From assembly GCA_018713055.1 (NCBI GenBank), contig DVFW01000026.1, positions 1 through 64,000 of the forward strand: DNA of 64,000 nt, read 5' to 3'. The translations under genes and the position numbers were made by a program. The notes under the pieces were generated by a model. It worked only from the letters and a program-made list of their open reading frames with translations, did not search any database and was not told the origin of the DNA. Positions within the stretch are counted from its first letter, which is position 1, and each line of letters opens with the position of its first letter. Source of the stretch: Scatavimonas merdigallinarum (GTDB lineage Bacteria; Bacillota; Clostridia; Oscillospirales; Acutalibacteraceae). This document shows, piece after piece, positions 43,183 to 51,505 of this stretch.

Positions 43183-43232
43183 AGTATACACCAGAACAAA
43201 TGTTTTCGTCAAGAAAAATCGAACAAATGTTT
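43183..43232 (-). promoter_or_regulatory. Leftward promoter with two LexA-like (SOS) boxes
   Basis: Reverse strand: -35 TTGACG (plus 43207-43212), 18-bp spacer, -10 TATACT (plus 43183-43188). Plus-strand GAACAAATGTTT occurs twice: at 43194-43205 inside the spacer and at 43221-43232 just upstream of the -35. This is the GAAC-N4-GTTY pattern of Gram-positive LexA sites, placed for repression. Confidence 0.75.
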
Positions 43233-43307
43233 AAATTTGGATGCGGTAATAAGAAAAACAATAGTGTTGTGAAAGTCTGTGCAAATAAAGGAGCTTCTAT
43301 TTTTTGT

Positions 43308-43336
43308 TGCAGGCGCGGTAGATCCTATGGTACAAT
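43308..43336 (+). promoter_or_regulatory. Promoter of the Tim44-domain gene
   Basis: -35 TTGCAG (43308-43313), 17-bp spacer, -10 TACAAT (43331-43336); 34 bp before the ATG. Confidence 0.6.
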
Positions 43337-43369
43337 AAAAGCATATTTATAAGGAAATGGGGATTCTAC

Positions 43370-44404
43370 ATGAGGAGACGGCTTGTTGCAGTTTTTTTGT
43401 CCGTATGTGTGGTATGCTTTCTGATTGCGGCGGGTTGTATGGGAGCAGGCGCTTTACAGGCAAGGCCGCTTGACGTTGGCAATTACAATGATTACGGTGG
43501 CGGCAACTACGGAGGCGGTTACAACGGCGGAAATTATGGAGGAGATTACGGTGGAGATTACGGTGGCGGAGTTATCTTCTTTGGCGGGGATGACGATGGC
43601 GACGGCTCCGGCGGAGGCGGGATCGGCATAGTTGTAGGCATATTTGTCTTGCTGGTTATTTTGATTCTTGTGTTTGATAAGATGAAAAAGGCAAAGCGCC
43701 CGCCTGTCGGACCAGGCAGTATGCCGGTGCAACAGCCGCAAAACCACGAGGCGAGTATTCTGCCCGCGATTACACAGGTTGACCCGAACTTTAGCAACGA
43801 TAAATTTATAGCATGGACCAAGGAAGTGTTTATAACGCTGCAGCAGGCGTGGACGGCGCGCGACTGGTCGAAAATTCGCCCGTTTGAAAAGGAAGAGCTT
43901 TTCCGGCAGCATGAGATGCAGCTGCAGGAATATATTCAATTAAAACGGATTAATATAATTGAACGGATTAATATCCGTCAGGCATATTTGCACAAATATG
44001 TGCGCGACAACCAATACGAATACCTGACGGTATACATGTCTACGCGTATGGTAGACTATATTATAGACGAACAGAGCCGCAAGGTATTAAAGGGCGACCC
44101 CAATACAGATTGTTATCTGGATTATGTACTTACGTTTATGCGGAAGACGGGAGTAAAAACAAAGGACGCAGCCAGCACCGCCGTTTCCAAATCCTGTCCG
44201 CACTGCGGTGCACCAATGCAGGTTACAAGCGCAGGCAAGTGCGAATATTGCGGCAGTATTATCACCACCGGTGAATTTGATTGGGTGCTTGCAGAAATGG
44301 ATGCGGTCAAGCCGGGAGTCCATATAGATAATACAGGCGTTATCATCCAGGATGACGGCGCGCAGAGCGAGAAAGACAAAAACGAGGGCGACAGGCCGCA
44401 GTAA
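43370..44404 (+). CDS. Tim44-like domain membrane protein with Gly/Tyr repeat and zinc ribbon
   Basis: 344 residues. N-terminal signal or anchor (5-27, AVFLSVCVVCFLIAAGC), then a Gly/Tyr/Asn-rich repeat with NYGG and DYGG units (about 38-80), a transmembrane segment (85-103, IGIVVGIFVLLVILILVF), a Tim44-like domain (about 125-260) and a C-terminal two-Cys-pair zinc ribbon (CPHCGAP...CEYCGSI). Bacterial Tim44-like proteins are membrane-linked and their roles are mostly unknown. The Gly-rich loop resembles YggG-type glycine-rich linkers of such proteins. It precedes metF by 95 bp, without an obvious functional tie. Confidence 0.82.
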   Translation: MRRRLVAVFLSVCVVCFLIAAGCMGAGALQARPLDVGNYNDYGGGNYGGGYNGGNYGGDYGGDYGGGVIFFGGDDDGDGSGGGGIGIVVGIFVLLVILILVFDKMKKAKRPPVGPGSMPVQQPQNHEASILPAITQVDPNFSNDKFIAWTKEVFITLQQAWTARDWSKIRPFEKEELFRQHEMQLQEYIQLKRINIIERINIRQAYLHKYVRDNQYEYLTVYMSTRMVDYIIDEQSRKVLKGDPNTDCYLDYVLTFMRKTGVKTKDAASTAVSKSCPHCGAPMQVTSAGKCEYCGSIITTGEFDWVLAEMDAVKPGVHIDNTGVIIQDDGAQSEKDKNEGDRPQ

Positions 44405-44499
44405 ACAAGAATTGTTTCCATATGGCGATCAGGCGCATTTGGCGGAAGCATTTGCCAAATGCGCTTTCCTTAAAAACCGAGGAAGAAAGGATAGGGAAA

Positions 44500-45363
44500 A
44501 TGCATATAAAAGATAAATTTCGCAAAGGAAAAACGGTTTTCTCTTTTGAAATTTTTCCACCCAAAAAGACAAGCCCGATTGAAACCATATACAATACGTT
44601 GGAACAGCTGGGTGATTTAAAGCCCGATTTTATCAGCGTAACCTACAGTGCAGGCGGCGGGGGCGCTGCACAGACAAGCTGCGAGATTGCTTCGCGAATA
44701 AAAAATACTTATGGGATAGAGGCCATGGCGCACTTGACCTGCCTGAACAATTCCAAAGAAGAGGTCCGGGCGATTTTGCAGGAACTGCGGAACAACCATG
44801 TTGAAAATATTTTGGCTTTGCGTGGCGACAGGAACCCGGATATTCCGCCTAAAATGGATTTTTGCCATGCAAGCGATCTGGTACGGTTTATCCGGGAATG
44901 CGACCAGGGTTTTGGAATTTCGGGCGCATGCTACCCGGAGGTACATATGGAGTCAAAGGACGGGGTTGAAGACATTTTAAACCTGCGCAAAAAAGTAGAA
45001 ATGGGTGCGCAGCATCTGATTACGCAGTTGTTTTTTGACAACCAGAGTTTTTACCGCTTTCGTGAGCGGTGTCAGATTGCGGGAATCAATGTGCCGATAG
45101 AGGCGGGCATTATGCCGGTGGTCAACAGAAAACAGATTGAAAGGATGGTATCTATCAGCGGTGCAGGACTGCCGGTAAAATTTACAAAAATTATGCAGAA
45201 ATATGGGGAAAACCCAGAAGCCATGCGCGACGCAGGAATTGCCTATGCAGTTGACCAAATTGTTGACCTGATTTCTAACGGTGTTGACGGCATACATCTG
45301 TATACGATGAATAACCCGTATGTTGCAAGGCGCATTAGTGAAAGCATAAAGACATTGCTTTAA
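44500..45363 (+). CDS. metF: 5,10-methylenetetrahydrofolate reductase
   Basis: 287 residues from the ATG at 44500 (AAAGGATAGGG upstream); the frame is open earlier but lacks a ribosome binding site. TIM-barrel flavoprotein that makes 5-methyl-THF. Signatures: FSFEIFPPKK with the catalytic Glu at the N-terminus, FISVTYSAGGGG, MAHLTCLNNSKEEV, NILALRGD, ISGACYPEVHMES and GAQHLITQLFFDNQ. It heads the metF-activation-domain-metH operon, and its product is the methyl donor for the B12-dependent methionine synthase two genes on. Confidence 0.95.
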   Translation: MHIKDKFRKGKTVFSFEIFPPKKTSPIETIYNTLEQLGDLKPDFISVTYSAGGGGAAQTSCEIASRIKNTYGIEAMAHLTCLNNSKEEVRAILQELRNNHVENILALRGDRNPDIPPKMDFCHASDLVRFIRECDQGFGISGACYPEVHMESKDGVEDILNLRKKVEMGAQHLITQLFFDNQSFYRFRERCQIAGINVPIEAGIMPVVNRKQIERMVSISGAGLPVKFTKIMQKYGENPEAMRDAGIAYAVDQIVDLISNGVDGIHLYTMNNPYVARRISESIKTLL

Positions 45364-45383
45364 AATTTATTTGTTAGGAGCCG

Positions 45384-46061
45384 ATGGGATTGATCAAGCT
45401 GGAAAGCCTGGACCATACAGAGGCGCTGCGGTATTTGGGCATGCAGGGAAAAACGCCCGATGCGGCTACAGCGCGGTTGCTGGAGGATTGTGAAAAAGAG
45501 CTGCTTGCCGCAGCAAAGCCCGCATATATTTACCGTTGCTTTGAAAGCACGCATACGCCCGGCGGCGTGGCGCTTGCGAACTGCGGGTTGTTGCTGACCG
45601 GAAAAGAGATATACAGCCATCTGGAAGGCTGTGAGAAGGCGGTTTTACTATGTGCAACGATTTCTGCCGGGATAGACGGGCTGATCCGTAAAGCACAGGT
45701 GGAGGATATGGCGAAGGCGGTTGTATTGGATGCGCTGGCAAGCGTTGCGGTGGAACAACTGTGCCAGAAGTTGGAAGATCAGATTGGCCGGGATTTCACG
45801 CAGTATTATAAAACCTGGCGATTCAGTCCCGGATACGGCGACTTGCCCGTTACACTGCAGCGGGACTTTTTAAACGTGCTGGACGCACCGCGCAAAATTG
45901 GCGTTTGTACAAACGAAAGCTGTATGCTTACGCCGGCAAAATCGGTAACGGCCGTGGTCGGGCTTTCCAGAGAAGAGATAAAGAAAAAAAGGCGCAGCTG
46001 CACAGACTGTACCCTGCGGGAACGCTGCGCATTTAGAAAGGCGGGCGAACGCTGTGTTTAA
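45384..46061 (+). CDS. Methionine synthase reactivation-domain protein (split MetH C-terminal domain)
   Basis: 225 residues resembling the C-terminal AdoMet-binding activation domain of MetH: a helical LRYLGMQGKTPDAATARLL start, CATISAGIDGLIRKAQVEDMAKAVVLDALASVAVE in the middle and WRFSPGYGDLP, which corresponds to the RFSFGYPACP substrate-binding motif of MetH. After that comes GVCTNESCMLTPAKSVTAVVG and a Cys-rich tail (CTDCTLRERC). It reductively re-methylates oxidised cobalamin with SAM. Encoded between metF and the truncated metH, overlapping the latter by 8 bp. Confidence 0.88.
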   Translation: MGLIKLESLDHTEALRYLGMQGKTPDAATARLLEDCEKELLAAAKPAYIYRCFESTHTPGGVALANCGLLLTGKEIYSHLEGCEKAVLLCATISAGIDGLIRKAQVEDMAKAVVLDALASVAVEQLCQKLEDQIGRDFTQYYKTWRFSPGYGDLPVTLQRDFLNVLDAPRKIGVCTNESCMLTPAKSVTAVVGLSREEIKKKRRSCTDCTLRERCAFRKAGERCV

Positions 46062-48408
46062 AACACTTTTGGAGAGCGGCGGCTTTATTATGCTTGACGG
46101 GGCTATGGGAACCATGCTCCAGGCAAAGGGGCTTAAGGCCGGGGAGATGCCGGAGCTGCTGTCTTTAACCCATGCTGATAAAATTGTGCAGATTCACAGG
46201 GAATATATACAAGCGGGTGCGCAGGTGGTCTATACCAACACTTTCGGCGCAAACCGTTATAAGCTTTCCGGGCACCAGGCAAGCGTGCAACAGGTTATAG
46301 GCGCGGCGATGAAAAACGCCCGGCGTGCATGCGAAGGGACAAACACGCTTGTGGCGCTGGATATAGGCCCTGTGGGCCAGCTGCTGGAGCCAAACGGCGC
46401 GCTTGCTTTTGAGCAGGCATACGAAATTTTTAAGGAGCAGGTGCTGGCTGGGCAGGGTGCAGATTTGATTGTACTGGAAACAATGACCGACCTGTATGAG
46501 CTCAAGGCGGCGCTGCTTGCTGCAAAGGAAAACAGCGCGCTGCCGGTCATGTGTATGATGACGTTTGAGCAGAATATGCGTACGTTTACAGGCTGTTCCG
46601 TGCCGGCTATGGCACTTACGCTTTCCGGGTTGGGGGCAGATGCAATAGGCGTCAACTGCTCACTGGGGCCAGATGAGCTGTACCCGGTTATCGGAGAGCT
46701 TACAAAATGGACAAAGCTTCCCATTGCGGTTAAGCCCAACGCCGGATTGCCCGACCCTGTGACAAACCAATATAATGTAACGCCGCAGGATTTTGCAGAA
46801 AGCGTAAGCCGCCTTTTGCCGCTGGGCGTACAGATTGTGGGCGGATGCTGCGGTACAACGCCGGAATATATGCGCCAGGTAAAAAAGGAGCTTTGCAGCC
46901 ATACGCCTGTAAAAAGACAGGTACAGGTACCGCATGCTGTGTGCAGCGCGGTAAAAACAGTGCGGACAGATTCCCCAAGGATTGTGGGAGAGAGGATCAA
47001 TCCCACCGGCAAAAGGCGTTTTAAAGAGGCGTTGAAAAACAACGACCTGGACTATATTTTGGCCCAGGCGATTGAACAGGTGCGCGCGGGCGCAGAAATT
47101 TTAGATGTGAACGTAGGCCTGCCGGAGGTTGACGAAAAAAATATGATGGTCAAAGCTGTCAAAGCGCTGCAGAGCGTAACAGACGCACCGCTGCAGATTG
47201 ATTCTACCGACCCACAGGTTTTACAAGCGGCGTTGCGCGTATATAACGGGAAGCCGGTGGTGAATTCTGTAAATGGGGAGGAAAAGTCGCTTTGTACAGT
47301 GCTGCCGCTTGTAAAGAAGTATGGCGCGGCGGTAATAGGGCTGACGCTTGATGAAAATGGAATCCCCAAAACAGCGCAAGAACGCTTTGCCATAGCAAAA
47401 CGTATTGTAGACCGGGCATGCGCGCTGGGCATTGAAAAGGGCGATATTTTTATTGACTGTTTAACGCTTACAGCTTCTGCTGAGCAGGAGGGCGCCATGC
47501 AGACGCTTTTGGCGCTTAGGCGCGTAAAGGAAGAACTGGGGGTAAAAACGGCGCTTGGCGTTTCGAACATATCGTTTGGACTGCCTAACAGAGAGCTGGT
47601 AAACGCAACGTTTCTTGCGATGGCGCTGCAAAACGGGCTGGATCTGCCGATTATTAATCCAAATGCCGCCGCAATGACAGGTGCGGTGCGCGCCTACAGG
47701 CTGCTTGCAAATATAGACAAAAACGCCGCGGCGTTTATTGCTGCATATAACGAAGGAAACGAGCGGAGGAAGACAGAGGGTTCCGGCGAAATAGATCTTC
47801 CTTACGCGATAGAAAACGGTTTAAAGAGCGATTGCGCCCGCCTGACGCAAAAGCTTTTGGAAACAACCGCCGCGATGGATATTGTAAATGGCATTTTAAT
47901 CCCCGCGCTGGACAAAACAGGCGTGCAGTTTGAGCAGGGAAAGATTTTTTTGCCGCAGCTGATCCAAAGCGCGACAGCGGCACAGAGCTGCTTTGAGGTT
48001 ATTAAAAAAAAGCTGGCGGACGATAAAAATGCGCCCGTCAGCAAAGGGAAAATTGTGCTTGCCACCGTTAAGGGCGACATACATGATATCGGAAAAAATA
48101 TTGTGAAGGTTTTGCTGGAAAATTACGGCTACACCGTTTTAGATTTGGGAAAGGACGTTTCGCCGCAGGCAGTGCTGGATGCGGTGCGCGCAAACAAGGT
48201 ACGGCTGGTGGGATTGTCCGCATTGATGACGACCACGCTGTGCGCAATGGAAGACACTATTGCATTGCTGAAGAAAAGCGGCTGCAGCTGCAAGATAATG
48301 GTGGGCGGCGCGGTACTTACCGCAGAATATGCGCAAAAGATCGGTGCGGATTATTATTGCAGGGATGCCAAGGAAAGCGTAGATACGGCGCGGCTGGTTT
48401 TGGGGTGA
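46054..48408 (+). CDS. metH: B12-dependent methionine synthase lacking the activation domain
   Basis: 784 residues from a GTG overlapping the previous stop. Homocysteine-binding domain about 1-285 (LDGAMGTMLQAKG, with zinc Cys pair in GGCCGTTPEY), pterin-binding domain about 310-565 (GERINPTGKRRFKEAL, VNVGLPEVDEKNMM), cobalamin cap about 590-675, and B12-binding Rossmann domain about 680-784 with the axial-His motif KGDIHDIGKNI. Full-length MetH is about 1200 residues; the missing activation domain is the separate gene immediately upstream. It transfers methyl from 5-methyl-THF to homocysteine. The split form is common in Clostridia. Confidence 0.95.
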   Translation: MFKTLLESGGFIMLDGAMGTMLQAKGLKAGEMPELLSLTHADKIVQIHREYIQAGAQVVYTNTFGANRYKLSGHQASVQQVIGAAMKNARRACEGTNTLVALDIGPVGQLLEPNGALAFEQAYEIFKEQVLAGQGADLIVLETMTDLYELKAALLAAKENSALPVMCMMTFEQNMRTFTGCSVPAMALTLSGLGADAIGVNCSLGPDELYPVIGELTKWTKLPIAVKPNAGLPDPVTNQYNVTPQDFAESVSRLLPLGVQIVGGCCGTTPEYMRQVKKELCSHTPVKRQVQVPHAVCSAVKTVRTDSPRIVGERINPTGKRRFKEALKNNDLDYILAQAIEQVRAGAEILDVNVGLPEVDEKNMMVKAVKALQSVTDAPLQIDSTDPQVLQAALRVYNGKPVVNSVNGEEKSLCTVLPLVKKYGAAVIGLTLDENGIPKTAQERFAIAKRIVDRACALGIEKGDIFIDCLTLTASAEQEGAMQTLLALRRVKEELGVKTALGVSNISFGLPNRELVNATFLAMALQNGLDLPIINPNAAAMTGAVRAYRLLANIDKNAAAFIAAYNEGNERRKTEGSGEIDLPYAIENGLKSDCARLTQKLLETTAAMDIVNGILIPALDKTGVQFEQGKIFLPQLIQSATAAQSCFEVIKKKLADDKNAPVSKGKIVLATVKGDIHDIGKNIVKVLLENYGYTVLDLGKDVSPQAVLDAVRANKVRLVGLSALMTTTLCAMEDTIALLKKSGCSCKIMVGGAVLTAEYAQKIGADYYCRDAKESVDTARLVLG

Positions 48409-48484
48409 GTAAAAAAACGTTGGAGAAGAAAGTTTGAATTTGGAACGACTGCCCTTCTTATATAACAAATATTTTGCAGGCAAA

Positions 48485-48520
48485 AAAGCAGCTTCTTATC
48501 TCTTGATAAGAAGCTGCTTT
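48485..48520. terminator. Bidirectional terminator
   Basis: AAAGCAGCTTCTTATC (48485-48500) pairs perfectly with GATAAGAAGCTGCTTT (48505-48520); T-rich on both flanks. Lies between metH and the convergent DUF6465 gene. Confidence 0.9.
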
Positions 48521-48544
48521 GTATTTCTTTAAACCATTTTTGGA

Positions 48545-48961
48545 TCAGCAAAAATAAACGTCCATTCTGTTGCCTTCCAGTTCACCGTTTACAACAAAAT
48601 ATGCCGCGTTTTCTTCCGGTTTTACGTAAACCTCAAGAGTTTTAATAGCGGCCTTGCCGCCCTGCGCCTTATAAGTTGCTTCTACGTTCTTGATAATCTC
48701 TTCCGCAGGAACCTTTACGCCATTAAATTCGATAAACAAAGAAACCTCTGCAGCTTTCTTTGCAGGCGCCTTTTTTGTGGCTGCCGTTTTTGCTGCGGTT
48801 GTTTTTTTAGCGGTTGTCGTTGCTTTTGCAGCTGCAGCCTTCGGTGCTTCTGTTTTTACCGGCGCTGCCTTTGAGGCGCTTGTTTTTCCTTCTGTCGCCT
48901 TTGCGGCAGCAGCCTTTGTCTCCGTTGCTTTTGCAGGGGTTGCCTTCTTTGCCTGTGCCAT
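48545..48961 (-). CDS. DUF6465 family protein with Ala/Lys-rich histone H1-like tail
   Basis: 138 residues from the ATG at 48961. The first 70 residues are almost only Ala, Lys, Thr and Pro (AKKATPAKATETK, KAAPVKTEAPKAAA), like histone H1 tails. The C-terminal 65 residues form the DUF6465 domain (VSLFIEFNGVKVPAEEIIKNVEATYKAQGGKA and LEVYVKPEENAAYFVVNGE ending in DVYF). The basic tail could bind nucleic acid or acidic polymer. The function is unknown. It is monocistronic and shares a terminator with metH. Confidence 0.82.
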   Translation of the reverse strand: MAQAKKATPAKATETKAAAAKATEGKTSASKAAPVKTEAPKAAAAKATTTAKKTTAAKTAATKKAPAKKAAEVSLFIEFNGVKVPAEEIIKNVEATYKAQGGKAAIKTLEVYVKPEENAAYFVVNGELEGNRMDVYFC

Positions 48962-49133
48962 CTTAACATACCTTCTTTCAGAATATAAAAATCGCAATTT
49001 TAGCTTTTTAATATGCGGTTTTACCACGCAGCTATTATATACTGCTTTTTTTATTCTGTCAAACAAATGGCGGTTTAATCGCGGTTTTTCTGTTTCTGTA
49101 ACAATTTTTCAGCATGAGATGGAAGGTTATTAA

Positions 49134-49412
49134 TCATATATCACAACAAATGCTGTGCTTTACGCGGTCGTCGACTTCTGCCCTTTTTGCGTTGTTAAAA
49201 CGATCCAGCGTACCGACCAGATAACCGGTAATTCGGCGGATGCGTTCGATTGGGACTGTTTCAAAATGGCAGGTAAGGTCAACATATTCCCCGTCAAGGT
49301 GGATATCCATGGATTCTATCTTTCTTTCAGGATATTTCTTCTGGCTGTGGTCGATGTACAGATCAATTTCTTTCTGCGAAAGCTCTCCACCGGTTACATT
49401 TACTGCGATCAT
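49134..49412 (-). CDS. Stand-alone protein resembling the C-terminal part of anaerobic NTP reductase (NrdD)
   Basis: 92 residues from the ATG at 49412 (GAGGAGG upstream). The end ERIRRITGYLVGTLDRFNNAKRAEVDDRVKHS is close to the conserved C-terminal block of class III ribonucleotide reductase (RITGYL..LDRFN..K.AE..DRVKH). The first 50 residues (MIAVNVTGGELSQKEIDLYIDHSQKKYPERKIESMDIHLDGEYVDLTCHFE) are not NrdD-like, and the glycyl-radical RVCGYL site and four-Cys zinc finger are absent. It may be a regulatory or decoy piece of NrdD. No nrdD or nrdG is adjacent. Confidence 0.65.
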   Translation of the reverse strand: MIAVNVTGGELSQKEIDLYIDHSQKKYPERKIESMDIHLDGEYVDLTCHFETVPIERIRRITGYLVGTLDRFNNAKRAEVDDRVKHSICCDI

Positions 49413-49525
49413 GCTTCTTCCTCCTCTTTTAAAATCAATATATTGCGTCTTTGGGTCTATTATATAACAATATTTTGTTGTTTGCAAGCCCATTTTATAA
49501 ATACAGGAATAATTTCTGTTTTTAT

Positions 49526-49569
49526 TAACAAATGTTTGGTTGACGCTTGCCGAAAGATTATGCTATAAA
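49526..49569 (+). promoter_or_regulatory. Promoter of the WYL regulator with an SOS-like box upstream
   Basis: -35 TTGACG (49540-49545), 18-bp spacer, -10 TATAAA (49564-49569). TAACAAATGTTT (49526-49537) abuts the -35; it differs from the LexA-like 12-mer at 43.2 kb by one base (T for G). Confidence 0.55.
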
Positions 49570-49666
49570 TAAGATGGTTGCCGCGTGCGGCAAAGGAAGG
49601 CAGACGAAGATAGTTTCCAAAGAAAAAAGAAACAGTGGGATACACGGAAAAAAGGAGGAACGTACC

Positions 49667-50671
49667 ATGCCCAAAAGTCCAAACCAGAAATTAAAACTTT
49701 TATATTTGCTGAAGATTTTGCAGGAAAGAACCGACGATGTGCACGCCATTACACTGGCACAGATTTTGCAGGAGCTGCAGGCTTACGGTATAACGGCAGA
49801 GCGGAAAAGTATTTACGATGATCTGGAAGCGCTGCGCGTTTATGGCATAGATGTGGAAATGCGCAAGGGAAAGGGCTATGCGTATTATATTGCAAACCGT
49901 ACCTTTGAACTGCCGGAATTAAAGCTTTTGGTAGACGCCGTGCAGGCCTCTAAATTTATTACACATAAAAAATCAAACGAGCTGATTAAAAAGATAGAGG
50001 GGCTTGCAAGCGCGTATCAGGCCGGACAGTTGCAAAGACAGGTTGTTGTGGCAAACCGTGTTAAAACCATGAATGAAAGCATTTACTATAATGTAGACAA
50101 GCTGCATACTGCTATTTCGCAGGGAAAACAGGCTGCCTTTTATTACTTTGAATGGGCAGTGTCTTTTACGACCAGAGACAAGTTGAAAAAGCGTTACCGC
50201 AGAAACGGCGAAAAATATGTTGTAAGCCCCTGGGCGCTGACATGGGATGATGAAAATTATTATTTAGTAGGCTACGACAGTGCGGCAAAGAAAATGAAGC
50301 ATTACCGCGTGGACAAAATGCAGTCGATTGAAATCACACAGGATGACCGAGACGGACGGTATGTGTTTGATAAGTTTAATATAGCAGAATATGTAAAAAA
50401 GACATTTGGTATGTTTGGCGGAGAAGAAGAGCAGGTTAAACTGCGTTTTAAAAATGATAAAATTGGTGTAGTGGTGGACCGCTTTGGAAAAGATATTTCT
50501 TTAACACAGGATGGACACGACGCGTTTGTGATCCAGGTTAAGGTTATAACCAGCCCACAGTTTTTTGCATGGCTGTTTGCTTTGGGGGAGGATGTACAGA
50601 TTCTGTCCCCGCAAAATGTAGTCAAGCAGTTTAAAAAACAAATGAAAAAGACAATGAAGCAGTATAAGTAA
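49667..50671 (+). CDS. WYL-domain transcriptional regulator
   Basis: 334 residues from the ATG at 49667 (AAAGGAGGAA upstream). N-terminal winged HTH of the HTH_11/DeoR-like type (KLKLLYLLKILQERTDDVHAITLAQILQEL, then ERKSIYDDLEALRVYGIDVEMR), a WYL ligand-binding domain about 135-225 (where the YVVSPWALTWDDENYYLVGYD segment holds the W-Y-L-like core) and a C-terminal WCX extension. WYL regulators sense single-stranded DNA, nucleotides or phage and stress signals; some control defence or DNA repair genes. An SOS-like box in its promoter fits that. The target genes are not evident here. Confidence 0.9.
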   Translation: MPKSPNQKLKLLYLLKILQERTDDVHAITLAQILQELQAYGITAERKSIYDDLEALRVYGIDVEMRKGKGYAYYIANRTFELPELKLLVDAVQASKFITHKKSNELIKKIEGLASAYQAGQLQRQVVVANRVKTMNESIYYNVDKLHTAISQGKQAAFYYFEWAVSFTTRDKLKKRYRRNGEKYVVSPWALTWDDENYYLVGYDSAAKKMKHYRVDKMQSIEITQDDRDGRYVFDKFNIAEYVKKTFGMFGGEEEQVKLRFKNDKIGVVVDRFGKDISLTQDGHDAFVIQVKVITSPQFFAWLFALGEDVQILSPQNVVKQFKKQMKKTMKQYK

Positions 50672-50740
50672 CGATTTTCTCTCATAGACCGTTTTATAGG
50701 ACAGGATATGTGCTATTATAGCGGTAAAGGAGGGGAATCT

Positions 50741-50857
50741 ATGCTGGAGGTATGTTTATTTTTATTTGTGATCCAAGCAGTGGATGAAATTTTAAAAATG
50801 ATGAAAAAGCGCAGGCGGCCTGTGGGTGTATATCGCAAAAAGAGGACGCATGGATAA
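50741..50857 (+). CDS. Small 38-residue protein
   Basis: A perfect AAAGGAGGGG lies 7 nt before the ATG at 50741. The reading is MLEVCLFLFVIQAVDEILKM followed by a very basic end (MKKRRRPVGVYRKKRTHG). A hydrophobic N-terminal helix with an Arg/Lys tail could insert in the membrane or bind RNA. It ends 15 bp before a strong terminator, and a TATTAT box lies at 50713, so it is a self-contained unit. No family recognised; too short for certainty. Confidence 0.6.
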   Translation: MLEVCLFLFVIQAVDEILKMMKKRRRPVGVYRKKRTHG

Positions 50858-50871
50858 AAGAAACAGTATGA

Positions 50872-50907
50872 AACAGGCGCGCCGCATATTTAGGCGGCGC
50901 GCCTGTT
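50872..50907 (+). terminator. Terminator after the small ORF
   Basis: AACAGGCGCGCCGC (50872-50885) pairs perfectly with GCGGCGCGCCTGTT (50894-50907), followed by TGTAAAG. Confidence 0.8.
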
Positions 50908-50982
50908 TGTAAAGGGAATTTTTCTTGCCTGTATCAGACAAGGGTGGTATGATAACTTTGTGAAATATAAGGAGGCATCTGC

Positions 50983-51483
50983 ATGAAAACGATAATTTTG
51001 TATACAACAAAAACGGGAACCGTACAAAAATGTGTACAAAGGCTGAAAGATCTGCTTGGCGCCGATGCAGCAGATCTTGCCCGATGCGGCTGTGCGTTGG
51101 CTTCCTATGACACTGTGATTTTGGGCGGCAGTATACGTATGGGGCGTGTACAAAAGCCGTTGCGCCGTTTTATGGCTGTAAACGAGGCCGTACTTATACA
51201 GAAAAGGCTGGGGTTGTTTTTATGCAGCGCTTTTACAGACCAGGCAAATATGGAAAACTATTTTAGAGCAAATTTTCCACAAAGCCTGCGCACGCATGCG
51301 CTTATCTGCACCGGCTTTGGCGGTGAACTGGAACCTGACCGTTTAAGGGGTATGGACAGACTGGTTGCCGGGATGGTTACAAAACTGCAGGGCAAGGGCG
51401 GGCCTCCCGTGCGGCTGGATAATGCGGCCATTGCGCACTTTGCACAGGAAATGCAGACCGGATCCCAAAACGGCGGTATGTAA
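50983..51483 (+). CDS. Flavodoxin-domain protein (Flavodoxin_5/HemG-like)
   Basis: 166 residues. The FMN phosphate loop is at the N-terminus (IILYTTKTGTVQKCVQRL), followed by YDTVILGGSIRMGRVQKPLRRF, the second FMN-binding loop of the flavodoxin_5 family to which HemG protoporphyrinogen oxidase belongs. FLCSAF and CTGFGGEL supply the rest of the pocket. It is likely a redox carrier; the HemG activity itself is not implied because no haem genes are nearby. AAGGAGG is 8 nt upstream. Followed by the HD-domain gene with a 22-bp gap. Confidence 0.85.
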   Translation: MKTIILYTTKTGTVQKCVQRLKDLLGADAADLARCGCALASYDTVILGGSIRMGRVQKPLRRFMAVNEAVLIQKRLGLFLCSAFTDQANMENYFRANFPQSLRTHALICTGFGGELEPDRLRGMDRLVAGMVTKLQGKGGPPVRLDNAAIAHFAQEMQTGSQNGGM

Positions 51484-51505
51484 ACGGAAACGGAGATGAA
51501 GGCGT

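Noticed and set aside
43490..43570. Short tandem repeats that look like a CRISPR or microsatellite
   Set aside because: They encode Gly/Tyr/Asn repeats in frame within the Tim44-domain protein; the units are too short and too variable for CRISPR.
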